A stretch of DNA of 64,000 nucleotides from Limanda limanda (lineage: Eukaryota; Chordata; Actinopteri; Pleuronectiformes; Pleuronectidae), in assembly GCF_963576545.1 (NCBI RefSeq), contig NC_083642.1, forward strand, positions 7,888,901 to 7,952,900, in the 5' to 3' direction. The position numbers and the translations under genes were made by a program. The notes beneath the pieces were generated by a model that was not told the origin of the DNA, did no database searches, and saw nothing but the letters and a program-made list of their open reading frames with translations. Shown in pieces: positions 1 through 11,558 of the stretch (positions are counted from its first letter, which is position 1; each line of letters starts with the position of its first letter).

Positions 1-427
1 CATGTGCCGCTGTGGCACAGTTGCTGAGAGGATGTAAGCCGATTTGATCGGGTTCATTATGTCTCAGGAATGCAGGTTAGTTCTCAATTAATCGGAAGTT
101 CTCATTCGACCAGAAATGGCCACTCTAGTGATCAAGCATTTATTTAACGAGGAAAAACTCAAGAGAAAGTGGAATCAAAAAATGAAACATATTATTTTAG
201 GGTTTATGAATAACTGTGCTATGTGTGCACCACTGTTGATCCCAAAGAAAACTAAATGATCAAAATATTTGCTTGACCAATTTGAAGTTTAATAATATAA
301 CTTAATAACCAGGCAAATGATGAGTATGCAAGTAAAGTCGTTTTTTGGGGAAATATATTGAAAGTACTGTCATTTCAGTTATTAAGTGTTACTTTACTGT
401 GACAGACTGCAGAGGATTCATACTTAC

Positions 428-3400
428 ATCAGCGATCTCTCCTGGTTCACCTTTCTGGCCCTGATGTTTTAAAAATAAATCACATTAGTGGCTTGACACA
501 ACTTAATGTTTTCATATTGTTACTTGTTGTGAATATCAGGATTGTTGCCTCACCTTAGCACCGAATGTCTCTGATGGTGCAGACAGACGGATGAAATGGG
601 AAAAAGAGAACATCAACATTAAACGTGATCAACGCTTCAGACACTCGATTGATTCTTTCAGATGTAACCCTTTTAGATTTTTCCGAAAAAGAGACCTGAA
701 GAGAAATACATAGAACTGATGCTAAAGTGATCAAATACCGTTCACCAACCCCAAAGGGAAAGGACCCATCCATCCAGATTATATTTATGATGAGAGATAA
801 AGCAGAAGCAAGCACAGACTGTTTGGTGTGTTTGCAGCAAAATGTTAATGAACTTAGAAAAAGTACATTGTAAGCAAGTTATAAGCTCAGCTTGTTGAAT
901 AAAGCATTGGCAGGCAGTGCCAGTAAGATATTTCTTCCAAGTAGTAATAAAACTCTACTTTGTATAATGAAAGATTGAATCGAGCTGGAATTCAACTATA
1001 ATCTTAAACTCTGTGTTTCTGATGTTCTAGAAGATCCAAAACTGTGTTGTCTGCAAAAGCAATGAGGTTTTTATGTTATTGCTCATTTTTTTATTGAGTA
1101 GTTAAGTGATATTTTTCTGAAGACACCACAGGAATACAGTGGCTCTTTACCAGGCTGTGAACCATTTACAGGTGACACAAGGCCTCATACCTAAAAAGAT
1201 AAAAGTTAAATCCCCTGAGGACACTCTTCTTTTGAGGAATAAAGTTGTGTTTGAGTGTGAACATAAGCTTCGTCTTAGTCATGAGTTAAAACAAGCAGAG
1301 GCTCCTCGCCTGGTTTAGATGAGAACCAGTCGTCACATTTCAGGATCCGACCAGGGAGTCGTATCATCCTGATAATGTTGTTTATCTGGTCTCCATAAAA
1401 ACCAAGCAATAGGAGGTTCACTTTGGAGCAGGGAGCAGCAGGTGCTGGCTGAGTAACAACTCATTAATACAAATTCAAAATCCTAATAACATAATTTTGG
1501 AGTAGCCAACGCTATAGAATCAGATCCGGGCCAGATCAGACAGAATATTTGGACCCTGTGGCTGCTCCCCGTTCCAAAGTGTTTGCCAGGAGGAAGATAA
1601 ATGCAAGCTATAAGAGTAATTTATTTATGGGTATGTGAATAAATAAATTACAACCAATGGGGGCACTGGCATCAGCAGGGCAGATGGGACAGCACTCTCC
1701 AGATGGGATGATGGGGTTGGCACACTCTCTGATCTCCTCGCAGATTATCTCATCGCACAGAACCGATCCGCTGTCGCACACACAGATACGACACGGCTCT
1801 GGCTTCCACACATCCTTATCATTATACTGCTGGGCGTCCTGGATGCAGCCACCTGCCTCCTCTGTGGTGGTGGCCAGCAGAGGGGGGGGGGGGCAGGCAG
1901 GGGGTGGGCAGAGGAGGAGTAATGGGAAGACAGAGAGGTTGGTTCAAGACGGAGTGAGACAGGGAGAGGTGTTGGAGTTTATGAAGTATTGTGGGTTGTT
2001 ATAGTAGTTTTATTAAAGAAAAGAGAGAGGAGAGGGAGTAAAAGGATGTAAAGGGGGTCAAAGGGCGGAGCAGGGAAGAAGGAGGAGTAAGATGGAGGAG
2101 GAGGGGTTAACGAGCGAAGGAGGGAGACGTACAAGGAAGACGGAGAAAGATAAAAGTTATCCTGTGTCAAATAAAAACTCTGAACACAAATACAAAAAAG
2201 TGACATTCGAGCAAAATGGAATAACACAATAAAAATGTAAGTGCATAGAACTCCTTGTCTTGCTGAACTTTGAAAACCTCGTAACATAATTCTTGTGGGA
2301 GGCAAGAAAAGGCTCCAGCTTTTCATGAGGAGAATTCTGCAGCAGCTTTAAAGCTACTGTCAACAAGCAGCACAGTGAACAGATGTGTCTGAAGCTTGAG
2401 GTATTTCTCGTTGCTGCCTGAGTATATTTAACCTGCAGGGCCTGCTCCGCCGCCGGTATGAATGAACCTCTCTTTCAGGGATACTGTGCCCAATTGACAA
2501 GCTGCTGCCTTAAGTAAACAGGAGGGGGGGCGGGCTGGGGGTGCCCGTCTAAATTTCTCCATCTGGGTCCCATGGCTGTGTCAAGCGCCAGTGCAAACAC
2601 ATTGGGGAATTAAGAATGGATGATTTGTTTAAAGTGTTCGGGCCAAAAGTTCTTGTTTGTTTGTCTTAATGTATTTGTGAAAGTGGTACTTGGCACGTAC
2701 TTGTTAAAATGGTGTTAGACCACTTGCTGCTGAAATGTCAGCTTCTCTTATGCACTACTTTAAAGTTTTGACCACTAAAATGATGCTAGAAGCTGATAAA
2801 TGCAGCTAGAGAGAGGATATGAAGTGTAAAGTGAATCTTACTGTAAATAAAACTCTATCATCTGTTGACCCTGTCCCTCTCATTTCCTGCTCCCCTTTGA
2901 GCCTGCTAGTCTGAGGTCAATCACTGTCTGACCCTGTCACTTCACACCCTGTGGATCAGGCTTATTTTACAGGTCTTTGAAAAAATAAACTCAATTTAAA
3001 TTTGAGCCTCACTTTACTCCCTTGGAACTCTCTAGAAAATCCTCAACTCTCTTACCACCCATAGACCAAGACGTGTTTCTCTCTAGGTAATGAAAGGAAA
3101 ACATTTAAGATTTAAATGTTGCTTTAAGTAGATATTCTGCTGAGATAAAGCGCTGCAATAACTGCAAACCCAGCAGGGAGAGCTGAGCAGCTGGATTCAG
3201 GTGAGGACAAATGGACACTTGTTCACCTGGTGCTCCATCCCACACTGATATACCTTGACAGCCTCATCTGTCCTTCAGGAAACTAAGCACTCACTTGTTT
3301 TGGACAGACCTGCTAAACAGTGCAGAAAATACAAAAACCTATACATCACTGACATGGAAATATCATGTTTTCTAACAGAAACTTGTAATTGAAAACTCTA

Positions 3401-3695
3401 TCCCAGCCTGACAGCTCTTCCTGCTCTAAATTTGACAGGTCATCACTTTCACTGGATTTATCCTCCTCTATTCTTCTGAAACATCACATGGAGAAGATTG
3501 AGGAGGTGAACACACAGACAATAATAACATCAGAGCATCAATCCACATTTTTACAAAAAAATACAAATTAAAACAAATCAAGGAAAAACTTTGCAACTTA
3601 CGGTCGTCTTCTTCCTGACATCTGACCACGGCGAGTAAAACAACCTGGGATGCTACAAGTAGCAGAACAGTCCTTGAATCCACGAAGCCGAACAT
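428..3695 (-). CDS. col2a1: Type II collagen alpha-1 chain, N-terminal exons 1-4 (partial)
   Basis: Fibrillar procollagen of cartilage and notochord matrix, a secreted homotrimer. Four exons are visible on the minus strand: 3602–3695 (start ATG and signal peptide, residues [10 protein letters not shown] to about VVRCQ), 1655–1861, 554–570 and 428–460. Exon 2 is exactly 207 bp and encodes a von Willebrand type C domain with ten cysteines ([18 protein letters not shown]). Exon 3 is a 17-bp mini-exon and exon 4 is 33 bp, starting the Gly-X-Y segment ([11 protein letters not shown]). Phases run 1, 1, 0, 0 without a break. From memory, the 207/17/33-bp sizes equal those of mammalian COL2A1, and the signal-peptide ending RCQ and the exon-4 sequence also fit col2a1 better than col1a1 or col3a1. 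The exon 2 donor is GTTGTA, weaker than usual; the other donors are GTAAGT, GTGAGG and GTAAGT. Exon 5 onward is not in the window. Whether this is the a or b teleost paralogue cannot be decided here. Confidence 0.93.
2458..2493 (-). promoter_or_regulatory. Candidate SOX9-responsive chondrocyte enhancer core in col2a1 intron 1
   Basis: Read on the minus strand this ~36-bp stretch contains GGGCACAGTATCC followed by GAAAGAGAGGTTCATTCAT. The mammalian COL2A1 intron 1 enhancer, recalled from memory, has GGGCTCTGTATGCGC followed by GAGAAAAGCCCCATTCATG in the same order and at nearly the same spacing. It lies about 1.1 kb into intron 1, the expected location. The alignment was made by eye without a database, so this is inference. 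Confidence 0.4.
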
Positions 3696-3960
3696 GTCTA
3701 AATATTAGACATGCACGAACTCGGGTGAGAAATGAAGTAACGGAGGAGACCAGGCTTTCAGACAGTGGTGTGTAAAGTGTTGGTTCCCAGAGACTTATGC
3801 CACCAAGCAGTCAAAACCTCCAAAATCTAAGTGAAATCCAACGCGGGGCCCCAGCTGGCACTCTGCACCCACCGCGTCAGGGCAAGCACCGCGGTTTTAT
3901 GTCCACTGTGCCTTGTATGGATCTTCGTATATTCCAAAATACCAGTCCTTCCCCCAGACC
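3696..3960 (-). promoter_or_regulatory. col2a1 5'UTR and putative core promoter
   Basis: The DNA immediately upstream of the col2a1 ATG is noncoding. On the minus strand a TATA-like CATAAAACC lies at about 3893–3901, followed by a GC-rich stretch (about 3840–3890) and a C/T-rich leader ending at the ATG at 3693–3695. The TATA assignment is tentative because no transcript start is visible. Confidence 0.35.
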
Positions 3961-6251
3961 CCCTGTAAAGCTGAAACCCGAACCTCATCTCCCTCCCCTC
4001 AATCCAGCAGCATTTACACTTTTTTTTTTTTTAACTCCAGCCCTCCCTCCTCCCTTGACCTGCTTGGCCTGATCCAGGCAAGAGATGCACCTTCACTCTG
4101 GTATTAGAAAGGGAGCTACATCCAGCAGAGCAAAGGCCAAGCTCTGACTTGACTCTATGATGTGGAGTCAGTCAGTGGATCAGAAAATCATGAAGCTTCT
4201 TCCAAAGGGCCTTATTGATTTTTCAAGGCCATTCTCAGAATTCAATTGATCTATGAAATAAAAGTAAAATCATCCTTGTAGGGACGCCTTAAAGTTGCTT
4301 ACCCATCACTATTGTTAAACATAATCAAACACATTATATGTAATATGTTTTGGTGCATTTGTTGATGATAAAATATGAAGATTTGAAGGGTTGCTCTAGA
4401 GTCTGATCATCTGGAAAGTGGCTACAGACTAAATCGAGTATTGTCATCAAATAAGCTCAAACAATTTTTTTTATTCAAAAGACTTAAAAATCAACTTCTT
4501 GAAATCAACAGATGATTTCTAGATTTTTTCTTGTCGAAACCTATTTGGTCGTAGATCACGATTTTCTCAAATATAGTTGGGACTAAAGTTAGGTATAACT
4601 TTTTTCTATGATAGAATAGTGGTAAACTTTACAGACAAAAACTTATTGTGTGATTTACTTCTTCTGTTGAATTGAATGTGTTTGCAGGTAATTTTTCTGT
4701 GACTCTAAACTAACCAATGAAGCTTTAGAACACTGCAAGAGGCATTGTAAAGTATTAGAGATGAACTCTTTGGGAGAAGACAGAATGAATGCTGATGTTT
4801 CTTGAAATGTTGAGTTGTGGGAACTCCGGGTAAATCGGCTTGTTGGTTTCAGTCCTGTCTCTTGGATTATGGATTAACCTGCAGACCTGATGAAACCCTG
4901 AACTGTTGAGCCGACCATTCAACACTTTAGCAGTCGTGTAATTCAAGTCAAACTTTCTGTCTGTTTGGACAAAGCTCATTGACAAGTGGTTGTCAGATGC
5001 AATTAAAAGAAGAATTGTTCTGTTTCCCTCTGGATAGACTCAAGGCAATCTGCAGTTAAATATTACTTTCAGATCTTTATATGACATACTATTAACTACT
5101 GCTTATTACCGATATGCAGTTTGATTGTCCAGTCACTCGTGGCACCAACTGTATTTACCTTCATTGCAACATTCCTGACTAAATGGCACACGTATTCCAA
5201 AATAATCTATTGTGAAACGTCTTGTCTAATCTTTATCATTTTCCTCAGCACTAGATAGCACCAGGTGAGTGAGCTTGAAAGGGGGTCTTTGTGGTGAGGG
5301 GAGGCACAGTCATTCCAGGGTCACGACCTTCCAGACAGCCCCCCCCCTCATTCCACATATAGGAAAGAAAGATTTCAAACCACCATCTCAGCTCTCGCCT
5401 GCACTGGAGTGGATGTTTAAGGCAGAAGTTAGAAGGAACCCACTCCAGTTAATGACTCTGGAGAAAGTAGATCCTGGGTTCAGCAGGAGCTTCTGGTTTG
5501 AGTAATTTCAGGTTTAGCAGGACAACCTGAGCAGCGATGATGCTGACGAGTCCGGCGACAAAAACATTTCGAGAATTTAAACAGCCACGTTCGCAGCTGA
5601 ATCAATAACCTGCATTCTTACAATAGGAGGAGAACAAGTGGTGCTAACAATGAAGTTTACTGTGTCGGGTCAAGTCATTGTGTCACATAAAGAAAGATGA
5701 AGTGGCAGTTCTGCTGGAAGGGGCTTTAATTACAGCTCCATTGGTACAGTACAGTAGAACAGAGTGGCCTTTAAACACAAAATTACCAGTCTTTAAAAGA
5801 TAGATTTATACAACATGAAACTGCAAGGATCAGCTGATGATGCTGGTCCCCTGAAGCAGCACTGATGGAATCACACAGAAGAAATCACAGCTGACATTTA
5901 CATCATCAGGAGCAATCATTCCACATTTATCTGCCACAGCAGCAATGTCCGATCGGCACCGACGTACAGCTCAATGTAGCACAATGTACAGCTCCACACA
6001 TCCTCCCTCTCTGCTGCAGCTCGCACTGTATGCTGCCTTTCGGCCGTCTGCCGGCTCACACAATAGGCCTCTGTGTGTGCACGGCCTGCGGAATGCTGCG
6101 AGATGGCAGGGCAGTGGGATAGCTGCGTGGTGAGGATGGGGGTTGGTGGGCGAGGAAGGGTGTGGAGGCTCGGAGGATGAAGGAGGAGGAGGGGGTGTGT
6201 TGATTTGAGGGTAGGAAGGGAAGGAGATGGCAGTGGCGGAAGGAGGGAGGT

Positions 6252-6253
6252 GT

Positions 6254-6292
<39 letters not shown>

Positions 6293-6312
6293 TGTGTGTG
6301 TGTGTGTGTGCG
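6252..6312. repeat. (TG)n microsatellite
   Basis: About 60 bp of nearly uninterrupted TG dinucleotides with one TA interruption, set in a G-rich purine tract (6,130–6,320). Read on the other strand it makes a spurious Thr-His repeat open frame. Confidence 0.9.
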
Positions 6313-7717
6313 CGGGGGAGGCTGATCTTTCACGACTGTACGGGTGCACAGAGGCTCCAGGGGTCTAGAGGGTGTCCAGGTTTCGGCACAGTGACCGCGG
6401 CAGAGGGGGTGGATGAGGGTCCTCTTGAGTACACACAGACCGGTGACCGGAGGGTAGAGACAGGACAGGACAGGACGGATGAGTCTCCCAATGTGTCCCG
6501 TCCCTCATGAACAGCTGACTGGTTTAAATAGAATCATGAGAGGACAGATTCGGGACGAGTGGCTACAACACATGTGAAGTGCATTCTTTAAAAAAAGTTA
6601 CAAAAGGAAAAGAGCTTCATTCAGTAAATGACTCTGAATATGCATGGATTTGATTTATAATGCCACAAGACTAAATAACCATGGTAGAGGCCCCACAAGG
6701 ATTTTAATACTCACCACACCCTGAAAGCTAAATTGGTTGTTGGATTCCAAAAACCATGTGGAAACAGCTTTTGCTATTTTCATCGGAGCAGAAAATGGAA
6801 AGTTTGATTTGTGGACAGATTCAGTGGAAGAGACGTGTTATTACCCAAATCAAAAGAGTTCATCCTCTGTGCAGGAGGCCAGGTTAGGACGTCCCAGAAG
6901 TTTTAAAGTTGTCTCCTCAGACTCGGCTCAACTTTCATCCGATGAAGCTTTTCTTTGTCAGCTTTCCCTTCCTGAGTTGTGATTTTAGAGGATCAGTTGC
7001 ACATGAGAGGTTGATGTGTAGCTCATGAATCAGAAATAACAGGTGTCAGTGGAGCACATTGGTGTAAATATGACTTGTTGATTATCAACATTTGCCATGT
7101 TATAAGGATATTAACATTAAAATAAAAGTACATCAGAGGCTAACAGGCCTGTGACCGGGGAGCATTTTTAACAGCGCTCCACCAGTGGTCATCAGACGGT
7201 GGAGAGAACAGGACTCAGAAGATAGAGGAAGATTAAATCTCTGCTGGATTTCATGGCAGATAAGTGGATAGTTGATAAGATATTTCAGTGTTCTACCAGC
7301 AACATGATTAAGATTACAGTCATACAGTAAAAAAGAACATGAAGGAACCATATGTGACATGTGAATGGATGTTTAAACATCCGTCTAACAGTTCTCATTC
7401 ACAAAAAGAAGAGCGATTTTAGGTCATGTAAAATTGATGTAGCACTAAAGTCTCATCATCATTCCTCCGCTGCAGCAGAAGAACGTTCACACTAAAAGGT
7501 CAGTACATTTGGAGAATAACCGTTTGACTAAATCCGAGCGGACTGAGATGTACTTCTGCACAGAGTGAGGAGAGTGTTAGGGGTTTGTCCCTCATTAGAC
7601 TGTAGAGAGGATCACTTCAGTCCTGACAGAGCAAATCATCACTGGGACCAAAAACTTCAAACTACATTTGAGTTCATGAGTAAGAGAAAATCTTAACCTC
7701 TGTTGAATAGATGGTGA

Positions 7718-7800
7718 GAGAGAAAGGGAGAGAGAGAGAGACAGACACAGACACAGACACAGACACAGACACAGACACAGACAGATGTATAGATAGACAG
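7718..7800. repeat. (GA)n/(ACAGAC)n compound microsatellite
   Basis: A short GA run followed by about eight tandem ACAGAC hexamers and then GATA-like repeats. The Leu/Cys/Ser-rich open frame over it on the minus strand is an artefact. Confidence 0.9.
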
Positions 7801-9503
7801 AAGAGGCAGACTGATAGATAGATTGATTGATAGTGTGTTCATGCATTTGTGTGTATGTGTTATATGTGCATTTGTGTGTATGTGAAAGTTTTCTTTTTAC
7901 CCTGGATAATCGTTCTTTATCCATTAATTGGAGAGAAGCAGTAAACGATGCATTAAATCTCCAAAAGCATTTAACAGCTTTTGATCTGGAGCTTTTTTCT
8001 ACCCACTTTTTTCACACCACTATTTATTCAAATCTAATTATTACCACGAAGGCAGTGACTTTTTAAGCAAGTTGGTAAATCTTTATGTTTTAGGTATTTC
8101 AGTGAGTTATTCTGAGAGGAGTAAGAGAGGAACGTTTGGTAATTGAGAAAAATAAGCCTGCGTCAATTATATGAAAATGGCACAGTAATGTTGGTGTAAT
8201 GTGGAGAGGCTGATAATGAGAATGATTAATGTGCTTCAAACGGCTCCAGCAATAATACATTTCTCCTCCTGTGTTCATTATTACAACATTACTCAATTAA
8301 CTTTGAGTAAAGAGGGATTTTCTTTTCATCTCTTTCTTTTCACATTCTTAGACGCAGTTAACCAGGTAACCAGTCTCAGATTCAATGATCCCAGCTAATA
8401 GTATTTTCCCTGATTAACACACTGTCTCCGTCACATTCCTCCAGTCTTCCTCGGGTCCCTGAATCTGGCCGTCCAAAGCGGCCTCTAAGCCAGGGCTTTA
8501 TCCAGACCTCCAGATTACTGAGCCTGAATCAAAGCACCAGGCCCGGTATGTTTCTTTTCCTGTGTGAGGTGGAGGGGGGAAGAGGTTAAGTTTGTGCAGG
8601 CTGGCTGAGTGCAGCGAGGGGGGCTTTCTCACACAAGATGGAGGATGAAGGGACAAAGGTGGCATTCATTGGCCCAGGAATGGAAAACATTTTCTCCCTG
8701 AAAACAGAGAAGCTACAAATGGCTGAGGTAGCGCGGAGAGGCCATGGGTTAGCATGCTCCCCTTTGGAGGAGTCACATGCCTCCAAAATGCCGAGGGAAC
8801 CTGCGAGGCCTCGTCTGTTTGCTAATGGAGATAATGTCATGTCATCAGTAGAGTCTGCAAGGGGGGGGGAGACGACACAGTCTGCAAGCTCGAGAGACGT
8901 AGAATGTGAATGTTAAGCGTGAGTGAAACCGAAGCTTATCATCAGGTTCCTTGACCATTTTCCGATTATTTAAACTGTCTCCCTGAGAACTGGATTGTAA
9001 AGAGCAGGAGGAAAATGAGAGGGATCTCAAAAAAGTAGACCAAAAAAGAATATTTATTCAGAATTCCACCTGATTTCCTGGAGCTCCGTCCCCTGACTGC
9101 TCCATCACAGTCGGCCATTGTCTCACCGAGGAGCAGGAGATGTCGTGGTGCCCCACACGCAGCATCTCGCTCGGCATCAAAGACAGGAAGCCGTAGCTCA
9201 CATTCAAAAGAATCACAAATTATACAATAAAGTGTCTTTGAAGCACCAGGAGGGACCTGCTCACCCTCCTCCCACCTGCAGAAAACCCCCCTCTGGAGAG
9301 GAAGGATCTCCAACACATGAGTGTGATGTGTCTGAGCAGAGGGTCCTGGAGTTAGTGCGCCACCTAGAGGACAAGAGTGCAAGGTTTCAGTGTGTTAGTG
9401 TGGGGAGCTCACCAGTGGAGGTCGCCATCTCACAACAGTGCAAACAAACTCTGTAGTGACACCCCTGACTATTTTATTTTTACTTACCTGATGGGACATG
9501 AAG

Positions 9504-9510
9504 AAAAACT
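9504..9510. repeat. Left target-site duplication AAAAACT
   Basis: Seven bases immediately outside the left transposon end, identical to 20506–20512 outside the right end. Confidence 0.75.
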
Positions 9511-9554
9511 ATGGAAGCCCATTTCCGCCACTGTGATGAAAAAAAAAAAAATTG

Positions 9555-10772
9555 GTATCTCATTATTATGACATACTATCTCATAATTATGACTTAGCAT
9601 CTCATTATTATGAGATAGTATCTCATTATTATGAGATAGCATCTCATTATTATGACTTAGTATCTCATAATTATGACTTAGCATCACATTATTATGACTT
9701 AGTATCTCATAATTATGACTTAGCATCTCATTATTATGACTTAGTATCTCATTATTATGAGATAGTATCTCATAATTATGACTTAGCATCTCATTATTAT
9801 GAGATAGTATCTCATTATTATGACTTAGTATCCCATAATTATGAGATAGTATCTCATTATTATGACTTAGTATCTCATAATTATGACTTAGCATCTCATA
9901 ATTATGACTTAGCATCTCATTATTATGACTTAGTATCTCATAATTATGACTTAGCATCTCATTATTATGACTTAGCATCTCATTATTATGACTTAGCATC
10001 TCATTATTATGACTTAGTATCTCATTATTATGAGATAGTATCTCATAATTACGACTTAGCATCTCATTATTATGAGATAGTATCTCATTATTATGACTTA
10101 GTATCCCATAATTATGAGATAGTATCTCATTATTATGACTTAGTATCTCATAATTATGACTTAGCATCTCATAATTATGACTTAGTATCTCATTATTATG
10201 AGATAGCATCTCATAATTATGACTTAGCATCTCATTATTATGACTTAGTATCTCATAATTATGACTTAGCATCTCATTATTATGACTTAGTATCTCATAA
10301 TTATGACTTAGCATCTCATTATTATGACTTAGTATCTCATAATTATGACTTAGCATCTCATTATTTTGACTTAGTATCTCATTATTATGAGATAGTATCT
10401 CATAATTACGACTTAGCATCTCATTATTATGAGATAGTATCTCATTATTATGACTTAGTATCCCATAATTATGAGATAGTATCTCATTATTATGACTTAG
10501 TATCTCATAATTATGACTTAGCATCTCATAATTATGACTTAGTATCTCATTATTATGAGATAGCATCTCATAATTATGACTTAGCATCTCATTATTATGA
10601 CTTAGTATCTCATAATTATGACTTAGCATCTCATTATTATGACTTAGTATCTCATAATTATGACTTAGCATCTCATTATTATGACTTAGTATCTCATAAT
10701 TATGACTTAGCATCTCATTATTATGAGATAGTATCTCATTATTATGACTTAGTATCTCATAATTATGAGATA
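9555..10772. repeat. Outer subterminal minisatellite, 21-bp unit, about 58 copies
   Basis: Unit consensus is YATCTCATWATTATGAnnTAG, where nn varies so that the segment reads GACTTAG or GAGATAG. Many units contain the perfect 14-bp palindrome CTCATAATTATGAG. Because 21 is divisible by three and the unit lacks in-frame stops, both strands stay open for over 400 codons; these are not genes. A higher-order repeat is visible: the variant containing TCCCATAATTATGAG recurs at 9831, 10104 and 10461, and the ATTACGAC variant at 10051 recurs exactly 357 bp (17 units) later. Confidence 0.93.
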
Positions 10773-10798
10773 CCGACTGCAGGGTCTGTCGTGGGAGA

Positions 10799-10799
10799 C

Positions 10800-10830
<31 letters not shown>

Positions 10831-10833
10831 TGT

Positions 10834-10864
<31 letters not shown>

Positions 10865-10866
10865 GT
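10799..10866. repeat. (TG)n and poly-G tract within the left TIR
   Basis: TG dinucleotides followed by about 18 G residues, in the same relative place as the (CA)n tract of the right TIR (about 19,939–19,990). Confidence 0.9.
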
Positions 10867-11430
10867 GTATGCTTGTCTCTGTTCCTCTTCACTAAAACTG
10901 ATAATCACATGTATTTTTTAGTTATTATCCGATGATGACCGATCATGACTTTGGATCGCTCCGTCACTTTAACGCTGACGGTCCTGTACTGTGCGCGTTA
11001 CGTTACGTCTCGTGTTGTGTGGAGCGGGGGACTACGTGCACACGGTGTTTAAACATGTGTTTCATGAGCTCAAACAAACACAAAGTAAACATCAGTCCTG
11101 TAGGTGTCCTAATAACTTGTGATCAGCGCTGGTGTTTATTGTTAAAGTGTAAAGTGAGCGCGGGACAGAGGGAAGTGAGGCGGAAGCAGACTCCGACACA
11201 CACAGGACGACCGGACTTTTAATGAGCGTCTGTTCTGATCCTGGAGCAGCGCTGGTTATGATTTTTCAGCGGCAGCACATCGCTAAGACAATAAACGGAG
11301 CAGAAAACATGGATCGATCCTGTTATGTCTCTGTATCGATGCACAGTCGCCCACTTCCGCGAGTAAGGCTGCTGTCCCCGCAGCCGCTCAGCCTCGGCTT
11401 CCCTGCGCTGTGGCGCCCCGCCCACAATCC

Positions 11431-11558
11431 GTATCTCATAATAATGACTTAGTATCTCATTATTATGAGATAGCATCTCATAATTATGACTTAGCATCTC
11501 ATAATTATGACTTAGCATCTCATAATAATGAGATAGTATCTCATAATTATGACTTAGT
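11431..11558. repeat. Inner 21-bp array of the left TIR, about 6 copies
   Basis: Same 21-bp unit as the outer array, placed at the inner boundary of the inverted repeat. The matching right inner array at 18,861–19,365 has about 24 copies, so copy number differs between arms. Confidence 0.9.

Larger units (their letters stand above)
3961..9503. other. Intergenic DNA upstream of col2a1
   Basis: I find no exon with a recognisable protein domain in this stretch. Open frames are short, lack partner exons and overlap simple repeats. It may contain col2a1 distal regulatory DNA. The block at about 8,420–8,900 is less AT-rich than its surroundings, but nothing identifies it. Confidence 0.5.
9511..11558 (+). 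repeat. Left long terminal inverted repeat of the DNA transposon
   Basis: Order: 28-bp unique terminus, poly-A, outer 21-bp array (9555–10772), (TG)n plus poly-G (about 10799–10866), single-copy part (about 10,867–11,430) and inner 21-bp array (11,431–11,558). The single-copy part matches 19,366–19,935 in reverse complement at high identity, apart from a short flipped segment near 11,015–11,065. It is longer than the right arm mainly because its outer array has more units. Confidence 0.88.

Noticed and set aside
1..420. Search for col2a1 exon 5
   Set aside because: No Gly-X-Y coding run with splice sites was found on the minus strand here, so the next exon must lie outside the window.
5971..6349. 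Thr-His-rich minus-strand frames
   Set aside because: They are reading frames through a (TG)n microsatellite and purine-rich DNA.
7595..7924. Leu/Cys/Ser-rich minus-strand frame
   Set aside because: It runs over the (ACAGAC)n/(GA)n simple repeat.
8638..8916. 92-codon plus-strand frame starting MEDEGTKVAFIG
   Set aside because: It has no recognisable domain, no flanking exons and no codon signature that I can judge by eye.
9555..10772. CRISPR-like array of regular repeats
   Set aside because: Units are contiguous with no unique spacers, the host is a vertebrate, and the arrays are mirrored in transposon TIRs.
9484..10908. 474- and 447-codon repeat proteins on the two strands, and similar frames at 18,765–19,472 and 19,874–20,535
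   Set aside because: They are translations of the 21-bp minisatellite; both strands are equally open and no non-repeat domain is attached.
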